A stretch of 64,000 nucleotides of DNA from Methylophilaceae bacterium. Its GTDB lineage: Bacteria; Pseudomonadota; Gammaproteobacteria; Burkholderiales; Methylophilaceae. The notes beneath the pieces are model-generated. The model worked only from the letters and a program-made list of their open reading frames with translations, ran no database searches and had not been told where the DNA came from. Numbering within the stretch: the stretch's first letter is position 1; each line of letters opens with the position of its first letter. Positions 57,834 to 64,000 of this stretch are shown one piece after another. The stretch covers positions 49,682 through 113,681 of the forward strand of contig JAPKBG010000007.1 of NCBI GenBank assembly GCA_028823485.1, given 5' to 3'. A program made the translations under genes and the position numbers.

Positions 57834-59486
57834 TTAAACGAATGATTTAGTATAGTTAATTAACCCATTTGTAGAGCTGTCATAATTCGTCACTGTTTCA
57901 TTACTCGTCAGTTGCGGCAAAATTTGGTTAGCGATTTGTTTGCCGTACTCTACACCCCATTGGTCATAGCTATTAATATCCCAAATAATGCCTTGTACAA
58001 AGATTTTGTGCTCATAAAGTGCAATCAACCTGCCTAATGTATTTGGTGTTAGCTTGTCAAATAGGATGGATGTTGTGGGTCGATTACCTTCAAACTTTTT
58101 GTGAGGCAATAGTTTTTCTAATGCCTCACCTGATAAGCCTTGTTCTTCTAGCTCAGCACGTGCTTCCGCTTTCGTCTTGCCTAGCATCAGCGCTTGTGTT
58201 TGCGCCAAGAAGTTCGCCAATAGAATTTTATGGTGCCCATTACCATTAGTGCCGACCTCATAGTGGCTATGCATTGGCATTAAAAAGTCTGCAGGTACGA
58301 CAAGTGTGCCTTGGTGGATGAGTTGATAAAACGCATGTTGACCATTGGTGCCAGCTTCCCCCCAAATCACAGGCCCAGTTTTGTAATGAACACGTTTGCC
58401 ATTGCGGCACATGAACTTACCGTTACTTTCCATATCGGCTTGCTGCATATAAGCAGGAAGGCGCGCCATGCCTTGGTCATAAGGTAAAATCACTTGTGTG
58501 TCCGCATGAAAAAAGTTGTTATACCAAACGCCAATGAGCGCCATGATGACCGGCATATTTTGTTCTAATGGTGCTGTTCGGAAGTGATTGTCCATCTCAT
58601 GGCCTCCAGCGAGCAACTCTTCAAAGTAACCCATGCCGACATATATAGCAATTGACAAGCCAATTGCTGACCACAATGAATAGCGTCCGCCGACCCAGTC
58701 CCAAAACTCGAACATATTAGCGCCATCAATACCAAATTCCGTGACGGCTTTTGCATTGGTCGATATGGCAACAAAATGTTTTGCAATTTGAGCACTATCT
58801 TTTGCGCTCTGTAAGAACCATGCACGCGCTGAACGTGCGTTTGTCATGGTTTCTTGCGTTGCGAATGTTTTTGACGCCACAATGAAGAGGGTGGTTTCAG
58901 GATTGCATTTTTCTAATGCACGCACCAAATGCGCGCCATCAATATTAGACACAAAGTGGATGTTCAGCTCTGGATTGGCGTAAGGCTTTAATGCATCGCA
59001 AACCATCACAGGACCTAAGTCTGAGCCACCAATGCCAATGTTAACCACGTCAGTAATTTTTTTGCCCGTGTAGCCTTTCCATTCGCCACTACGCACTTTG
59101 TCAGAAAAAACACGCATTTGGGCTAAAACAGCATTCACATCTGGCATCACGTCTTGATCATCAACATAGACTGGCGTGTTGCTGCGATTGCGAAGGGCGG
59201 TATGTAAGACTGCACGATCTTCTGTGATATTGATTTTTTCACCAGAGAACATACGATCACGCCAGCTTTCAATTTTCGCTTCGCGCGCCAACTGCATTAA
59301 TAAGCCCAATGTTTCTTCGGTGATGCGATGTTTTGAATAGTCCAACAACAAATCATCTAGCTTTAAGCTGAATTTATCAAAGCGTTGCGGGTCTGATTCA
59401 AATAGATTGCGCATATGCAACTTTTGAATAGTTTCTTGATGATTACAAAGAACTTTCCAGCCTGGGTGTTCAGTTAATATTGCCAT
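57834..59486 (-). CDS. pgi: Glucose-6-phosphate isomerase
   Basis: Interconverts glucose 6-phosphate and fructose 6-phosphate, linking the RuMP product to the oxidative (dissimilatory) cycle. The 550-residue protein has [20 protein letters not shown], the signature [36 protein letters not shown] and near the end [20 protein letters not shown] with the catalytic lysine. A glgB relic lies just upstream, so pgi was probably once next to a glycogen cluster. Confidence 0.96.
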   Translation of the reverse strand: MAILTEHPGWKVLCNHQETIQKLHMRNLFESDPQRFDKFSLKLDDLLLDYSKHRITEETLGLLMQLAREAKIESWRDRMFSGEKINITEDRAVLHTALRNRSNTPVYVDDQDVMPDVNAVLAQMRVFSDKVRSGEWKGYTGKKITDVVNIGIGGSDLGPVMVCDALKPYANPELNIHFVSNIDGAHLVRALEKCNPETTLFIVASKTFATQETMTNARSARAWFLQSAKDSAQIAKHFVAISTNAKAVTEFGIDGANMFEFWDWVGGRYSLWSAIGLSIAIYVGMGYFEELLAGGHEMDNHFRTAPLEQNMPVIMALIGVWYNNFFHADTQVILPYDQGMARLPAYMQQADMESNGKFMCRNGKRVHYKTGPVIWGEAGTNGQHAFYQLIHQGTLVVPADFLMPMHSHYEVGTNGNGHHKILLANFLAQTQALMLGKTKAEARAELEEQGLSGEALEKLLPHKKFEGNRPTTSILFDKLTPNTLGRLIALYEHKIFVQGIIWDINSYDQWGVEYGKQIANQILPQLTSNETVTNYDSSTNGLINYTKSFV

Positions 59487-59537
59487 TGATTCGTCTGTTT
59501 TTCTAGTAAGTTATTTGGATATTATAAGTCGTTAGTA

Positions 59538-59883
59538 TTAAGCTAATGTGATAACAATCCCAGCTAATGGCGGAATTGATATCACAAGTGAGTGGTGATG
59601 ATTCATCCATCCTATGTTCTCAGGTTGCAGTTGACTACCATTGCTGACATCGCCGCTACCGTAAACACATGCATCTGTGTTAAGCACTTCTTTATAGTGA
59701 CCATAAACTGGCACACCAAAACGCTGCCCTTCTCTCGGGACAGGCGTAAATTTTAGTGCTATAGGTCAAATTACGGGCCCACTTGGCATTACGATGTATA
59801 CACAGCATATTAGTATACAGTAGAAGTTGATTAAAGCGGCTGATCAAGCTTTGTATGTGGTGAAAGAGTCGGGCAGGAATCAA
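59538..59883 (-). pseudogene. glgB: C-terminal relic of a 1,4-alpha-glucan branching enzyme gene
   Basis: From TAA 59538-59540 back to about 59766 one frame reads ALKFTPVPREGQRFGVPVYG, KEVLNTDACVYGSGDVSNGS and HHSLVISIPPLAGIVIT, a good match to the C-terminal beta domain of GlgB. Further upstream (59692-59883) a different frame holds FHHIQSLISRFNQLLLYTN, like the region just before it (VQRLVRDLNRLY in the family). A frameshift thus separates the two, and the catalytic barrel is absent. The rest of the 59487-59945 gap shows nothing else. Confidence 0.78.
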
Positions 59884-59945
59884 TTAAAAGTAGCCGAAGG
59901 TTGATATTTAACTTTTTCTAAGGTCATTTCTAGTAAGAAAGCTGC

Positions 59946-61022
59946 TTAAATACTAGCGACATGCTGAGCTAATGCCCAGTCAATATGTTCTTTGATAAGG
60001 TCACTTGTATTAACTTTGCGTGCTTTGAGGGCACTTATAACCTCTGGCTTGCTAGGCGCATTACCTAGCCCAATAGCGATATTGCGTAACCACTGCTCGT
60101 AGCCAATGCGATAAATGGCACTGCCAACCATTTTTTGTTTAAACTCATTCTCCGTCCAGCTAAAACATTCAACCAAACTAATATCATCTAAGCCGTGACG
60201 GACCTGGAAGTCTTCCTCTTGTGTGGTTTCGGCAAACTTATTCCAAGGGCAAGTGAGTTGGCAGTCATCACAGCCATAGACACGGTTACCGATGAGTGGC
60301 CTGAATTCAACAGGAATGCTATTTTTAAGCTCGATAGTGAGGTAGGAGATGCACCGCCTTGCATCAACCTCATATGGTGCTGTGATGGCGTTAGTAGGGC
60401 AGATATCAATACAAGCATTGCAAGTGCCGCAGTGGTTGGTTGCAGGTTTGTCTATGGGTAGTGGGAGATTCGTATAAATTTCACCTAAAAAGAACCATGA
60501 GCCATGGTCTTTATTGATCAGTAAAGTATGTTTTCCACGCCAACCTAAGCCTGATTTTTCTGCTAAAGCCACTTCTAGTACGGGTGCACTGTCGGTAAAT
60601 ACACGGTATTCAACACGCTGCGTAGCCTGTTGGATTTTGTCGCAAAGTTTTTGTAATTTATGACGAGCGACTTTGTGGTAATCGCGGCCTAGTGTATAAC
60701 GCGAAATAAACGCTTGCTCACCATCGTTCATTACTTGCCAGCTATCTTTAGCCTTAGCGGGTAAGTAGTCTAATCGTGCAGAAATAATGCGGATGGTATT
60801 CGGGATTAATTCAGCAGGGCGGGTTCGCTTAGTGCCGTGTTTTGCCATATAATCCATCTCACCATGAAAGCCTTTTTCAACCCATTTTTGATGATACTCT
60901 TCTGCGTGAGACAAATCCGTATCGGTAATGCCAATATCGGAAAAGCCGAGCTCACGACCCCAGAGTTTGATGTCATCGGCGAGGCGCGTCAAATCGTTAG
61001 TAATCGAAGTGCTGGTAGTCAT
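59946..61022 (-). CDS. queG: Epoxyqueuosine reductase
   Basis: Cobalamin- and iron-sulfur-dependent reduction of epoxyqueuosine in tRNA to queuosine. The 358-residue protein has two 4Fe-4S motifs (CGTCNACIDICPTNAI and CDDCQLTCPWNKFA) and the N-terminal KLWGRELGFSDIGITD. Residues EKSGLGWRGKHTLLINKDHG form the conserved central block. Its ATG (61022-61020) overlaps the ATG of the divergent tsaE. Confidence 0.95.
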   Translation of the reverse strand: MTTSTSITNDLTRLADDIKLWGRELGFSDIGITDTDLSHAEEYHQKWVEKGFHGEMDYMAKHGTKRTRPAELIPNTIRIISARLDYLPAKAKDSWQVMNDGEQAFISRYTLGRDYHKVARHKLQKLCDKIQQATQRVEYRVFTDSAPVLEVALAEKSGLGWRGKHTLLINKDHGSWFFLGEIYTNLPLPIDKPATNHCGTCNACIDICPTNAITAPYEVDARRCISYLTIELKNSIPVEFRPLIGNRVYGCDDCQLTCPWNKFAETTQEEDFQVRHGLDDISLVECFSWTENEFKQKMVGSAIYRIGYEQWLRNIAIGLGNAPSKPEVISALKARKVNTSDLIKEHIDWALAQHVASI

Positions 61023-61461
61023 GAATGAGTATTTTACACTTGAATTGGCGAATGAAGCAGCGACTTTAGAAGCAGGACGACAATTTTCTAAGCAGTTGGC
61101 AGTAGGAACGACGGTTTATTTGCATGGCGATTTAGGGGCAGGTAAAACAACATTTGTTCGCGGTGTGCTGCAAGGTTTAGGCCATACAGGGAAGGTGAAA
61201 AGCCCAACTTATACTTTGGTTGAGCCATACGAACTGGCGGGATTGAATGTCTACCATTTTGATTGTTATCGATTCCTCGATGAATATGAATGGGATGAGG
61301 CTGGCTTTAGTGAGTATTTTAACGAGACTAGTATTTGCATGGTAGAGTGGCCTGAAAAAGCAGGTACACTATTGCCTGTCCCAAATATTGATGTGAGATT
61401 AAGTTTGTCGAGTAATCAGCAACAAATGGTTGGTCGGAAATTGGAAATTCTTACACGGTAA
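61021..61461 (+). CDS. tsaE: tRNA threonylcarbamoyladenosine biosynthesis ATPase TsaE
   Basis: ATPase of the t6A37 tRNA-modification complex with TsaB and TsaD. The 146-residue protein has Walker A LHGDLGAGKTTFVRGVL (about 35-51), KSPTYTLVEPYELAG and ICMVEWPEKAGTLLP. ATG 61021 gives the normal family length; longer in-frame extension only reads antisense of queG. amiC follows after 14 bp, the same order as in many proteobacteria. Confidence 0.94.
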   Translation: MNEYFTLELANEAATLEAGRQFSKQLAVGTTVYLHGDLGAGKTTFVRGVLQGLGHTGKVKSPTYTLVEPYELAGLNVYHFDCYRFLDEYEWDEAGFSEYFNETSICMVEWPEKAGTLLPVPNIDVRLSLSSNQQQMVGRKLEILTR

Positions 61462-61475
61462 TTATTTAAGGAATT

Positions 61476-62735
61476 ATGCCCAAACTCTTTTATTCACAAC
61501 TGTTTTCAAAACTCACTATATTTACGCTGCTTTTATGTGGCGCCATCTCTGCGTTGGCTGGAAATGAGGTCACTTCTACCCGTGTTTGGCCAGCTGAAGA
61601 TTATACGAGGGTGACATTTGAGGCGGATGATGTGTTTGAGTATCAAACACTTTCGCTAAAAAATCCTGAACGTTTAGTGTTAGATATTGAGAATATTTCA
61701 CTCAATACTATTTTGAAATTACTGCCATTACAAATACTGGCTGCCGATCCTTATGTGCAACAAGTGCGTATTGCACAAAACCAATCAAATGTTGTGCGTG
61801 TGGTGGTCGATTTAAAGCAAGAAGTGAATTTTAATGTATTTGCATTAAGCCCCGTAGGTGAGTACCAACATCGATTAGTACTTGATATTTTACCATTAAA
61901 AGATCCTGTGATGACCATGCTAGATAGATTGGGTAGAGAGCTTAAAAGTAAGCCTGAAGCGGCTGATAGTAAACAGCCAGTTAATACACCAACTGAGCCA
62001 AGCACACAGAAATCGCATAAAAATCGCATTATTACCATCGCCATTGATGCAGGGCATGGCGGTGAGGATCCGGGAGCACGTGGTGCAAAAGGCAGTTATG
62101 AGAAAAACATTACCTTGGCTATCGCTAAAAAACTAAAAGAAAAGGTTGATGCAGAGCCGAATATGCGAGGCGTGTTAACGCGTAAGGGGGATTACTTTAT
62201 TTCTTTAGGTGGGCGTGTCATCAAGGCGCGTAAGCTGCAAGCGGATTTGTTTATTTCTATTCATGCGGATTCGTTTACGAAATCTACTGCGCGTGGTTCC
62301 TCTGTTTTTGCTCTATCGGAACGTGGTGCAACTAGTGCGACAGCGCGTTATTTGGCTAAGAAAGAAAACCAGTCGGATTTAATTGGTGGTGTGAGCTTGA
62401 ACGATAAGGAGCCTATCTTAGCGAGAACCTTATTGGATTTATCACAAGCAGCAACGATTAATGATAGCTTGAAGCTAGGCAAGGCCGTTTTAAACTATGT
62501 TGGCAAAATTAACGTGCTACACAAAAAGCATGTAGAGCAAGCCGCTTTTGCCGTATTAAAATCGCCTGATATTCCTTCTATTCTTATTGAGACCGCTTTT
62601 ATTAGCAATCCAGAAGAAGAGCAAAAATTGAACAACAGCTACCATCAAGACAAGCTTGCCGACTCCATTCTTGATGGCGTTAAAAAATATTTTAAAGCCA
62701 ACCCAGCACTAGCACGTACGGTTGCTAATCACTAA
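61476..62735 (+). CDS. amiC: N-acetylmuramoyl-L-alanine amidase, AmiB/AmiC type
   Basis: Zinc amidase that splits septal peptidoglycan during cell separation. The 419-residue protein has a signal peptide (LTIFTLLLCGAISALAG), an AMIN domain (about 30-135) that targets the septum, a linker, and an Amidase_3 domain with ITIAIDAGHGGEDPGARG, SIHADSFTKSTARGSSVF and IPSILIETAFISNPEEE. It probably forms an operon with tsaE and mutL, 20 bp before mutL. Confidence 0.93.
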   Translation: MPKLFYSQLFSKLTIFTLLLCGAISALAGNEVTSTRVWPAEDYTRVTFEADDVFEYQTLSLKNPERLVLDIENISLNTILKLLPLQILAADPYVQQVRIAQNQSNVVRVVVDLKQEVNFNVFALSPVGEYQHRLVLDILPLKDPVMTMLDRLGRELKSKPEAADSKQPVNTPTEPSTQKSHKNRIITIAIDAGHGGEDPGARGAKGSYEKNITLAIAKKLKEKVDAEPNMRGVLTRKGDYFISLGGRVIKARKLQADLFISIHADSFTKSTARGSSVFALSERGATSATARYLAKKENQSDLIGGVSLNDKEPILARTLLDLSQAATINDSLKLGKAVLNYVGKINVLHKKHVEQAAFAVLKSPDIPSILIETAFISNPEEEQKLNNSYHQDKLADSILDGVKKYFKANPALARTVANH

Positions 62736-62755
62736 TTTGGGTTTAATTATATTAA

Positions 62756-64000
62756 ATGAATCATATTAAGGTGTTACCCGACCAACTCATTAGCCAAATT
62801 GCAGCGGGTGAAGTGGTTGAGCGGCCTGCATCTGCATTAAAAGAGATGCTAGAAAATAGTCTGGATGCACAAAGCACAGAGGTTAAAGTCAGCCTGGTGC
62901 AGGGTGGGACTAAACAGTTAAGAGTTGCCGATAATGGTGTTGGGATTGAGGAGACTGATTTAGCCTTGGCGTTAATCAGACACGCCACCAGTAAAATCAA
63001 TTCCTTAGAAGACTTAGAATCTGTTGCTAGTCTTGGTTTTCGTGGTGAAGCCCTGGCTAGTATTGCATCGGTTTCTCGCACACAAATCGTAAGTCGTGCA
63101 CGAGCAGCTATGCATGCTTGGGTGATTCACTCGAATGGAAGTGAAGTTTCCACATTAGAACCGAGCGCACTAGATGCTGGTACGATTATTGAAGTGAATG
63201 ATTTGTACTTTAATACGCCAGCAAGGCGCAAGTTTTTAAAAAGAGAAGCGACTGAGTTCGGGCATTGTGAGGAGGCTTATACACGCGTCGCTTTGTCGCG
63301 GCCTGATGTTGCTTTTACGTTAGAACATAATGGCCGTATCATCAGCCGCTATACTGTATCGGAGCCGAGCAAACGTTTTAAAGAGGTATTAGGTGCTGAG
63401 TTTACCTCTGAAACGATAGCCGTTGATGATGAGGCTGCTGGTTTACGTTTTTGGGGTGTAGCTGCCAAGCCAACCTTTAATCGTGGTCGGCGTGATACGC
63501 AGTATGTTTATATCAATGGCCGTTTTGTAAGAGACAAGCTGGTTTCACATGCAATTCGTCAAGCTTATCAAGATGTTTTACATCATGACCGCCACCCGGC
63601 CTATGTATTGTTTTTAGAGTTGGATCCTAACTTAGTCGATGTCAACGTACACCCAGCAAAAACAGAAGTGCGGTTTAGAGATGGGCAAGCGATTCATCGC
63701 TTTATTTTCCATGCGCTGAATAAAGTGCTGGCAACGCCGACAGGTGATTCGAATGCGGCAACAGCAGGGCAAGCGCAGTTTAACCCATTTGCATCTCAAA
63801 GCGCCCCCTCTCAAAGTTGCAGCACTCAAAGTCCATCTCATCCATACCCAAAACATCAATCACAAATTAACTTATCAGCAAATCAAACACCAGATTTATA
63901 CCAAAAGTTATATGGTGATATAAGCCCCGCGGGGAACACAGGTGCTAACCAACCTTCATTTGAGTCGAGCGAAAAACGAATCGATTCGGTGCTGAGCTCG
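62756..64000 (+). CDS. mutL: DNA mismatch repair protein MutL, 3' end off the window
   Basis: Couples MutS mismatch recognition to downstream repair steps. The frame from ATG 62756 (MNHIKVLPDQLISQIAAGEV) stays open for 415 codons to the window edge. GHKL ATPase motifs are complete: EMLENSLDAQ, ADNGVGI, LGFRGEALASIASV, then NTPARRKFL and NVHPAKTEVRF of the transducer domain. The variable linker (about 320-400, rich in Ser, Gln and Pro) has begun; the C-terminal dimerisation domain is missing. Confidence 0.96.
   Translation, partial: MNHIKVLPDQLISQIAAGEVVERPASALKEMLENSLDAQSTEVKVSLVQGGTKQLRVADNGVGIEETDLALALIRHATSKINSLEDLESVASLGFRGEALASIASVSRTQIVSRARAAMHAWVIHSNGSEVSTLEPSALDAGTIIEVNDLYFNTPARRKFLKREATEFGHCEEAYTRVALSRPDVAFTLEHNGRIISRYTVSEPSKRFKEVLGAEFTSETIAVDDEAAGLRFWGVAAKPTFNRGRRDTQYVYINGRFVRDKLVSHAIRQAYQDVLHHDRHPAYVLFLELDPNLVDVNVHPAKTEVRFRDGQAIHRFIFHALNKVLATPTGDSNAATAGQAQFNPFASQSAPSQSCSTQSPSHPYPKHQSQINLSANQTPDLYQKLYGDISPAGNTGANQPSFESSEKRIDSVLSS

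Noticed and set aside
59692..59883. 63-codon frame upstream of pgi as a gene of its own
   Set aside because: Its sequence resembles the GlgB region before the C-terminal domain and lies next to a GlgB tail in another frame; treated as part of the glgB relic.

Overview
The window looks like a chromosomal stretch from an obligate or near-obligate methylotroph of the family Methylophilaceae (Betaproteobacteria), most like Methylotenera. The basis is a moderately AT-rich composition, a tetrahydromethanopterin (H4MPT)/methylofuran C1 gene set sitting next to hexulose-phosphate synthase and phosphohexuloisomerase of the ribulose monophosphate (RuMP) cycle, and betaproteobacterial gene orders (tig-clpP-clpX-lon-hupB-tRNAs-ppiD-fabI; mltD-gloB-yafS-rnhA-dnaQ; queG/tsaE-amiC-mutL). 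I saw no insertion sequence, prophage, CRISPR array or rRNA. The genus call is inference.

Region 1 (1-16.4 kb) is the C1 core. It holds ppsA (partial, minus strand), then mptG, an MtdB/MtdC-type methylene-H4MPT dehydrogenase, an ATP-grasp protein, mch, a RimK-like ligase and a CitG-like protein. Next come tal, hps (hxlA) and phi (hxlB), each followed by a strong hairpin terminator. Then comes a methylofuran/pterin set: a HisA/HisF-like protein (minus strand), an ATP-grasp protein, an MfnF-like ASKHA-fold protein, pabB, an MfnE-like kinase and a pterin carbinolamine dehydratase. Together these oxidise or assimilate formaldehyde and build the two unusual C1 cofactors. Several enzymes here have no firmly assigned step.

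Region 2 (16.4-22.4 kb) is a minus-strand operon for a tripartite metal/drug RND efflux pump (inner-membrane pump, adaptor, outer-membrane lipoprotein) with a small unknown gene in front. Region 3 (22.7-36 kb) is protein quality control (tRNA-Leu, tig, clpP, clpX, lon with a heat-shock-like promoter, hupB, tRNA-Val, tRNA-Asp, ppiD), then fabI and a peptide ABC transporter cluster that lacks its ATPase genes. Region 4 (36-44.2 kb) is mltD, gloB, a YafS-type methyltransferase, rnhA, dnaQ, the dTDP-rhamnose genes rfbBACD and queD.

Region 5 (44.2-60 kb) mixes housekeeping genes (histone-deacetylase-like protein, rsgA, cytochrome c, M48 protease, orn, crcB, rne, rluC, a HAD phosphatase, a Rieske protein, sppA, pgi) with decaying genes. 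These are a c-di-GMP-type gene relic (44.3-45.1 kb), a full-length glgA with three in-frame stops (49.3-50.8 kb), a small unrecognised relic (51.3-51.5 kb) and a glgB C-terminal relic beside pgi (59.5-59.9 kb). Two independent glycogen-synthesis genes in decay suggest this lineage has lost glycogen storage. Region 6 (60-64 kb) is queG, tsaE, amiC and a mutL that runs off the right edge.

I found no clearly new defence or mobile system. The most promising undescribed biology is the set of unassigned cofactor-biosynthesis enzymes in region 1. The most solid observations are the in-frame-stop pseudogenes and two divergent gene pairs whose start codons overlap on opposite strands.
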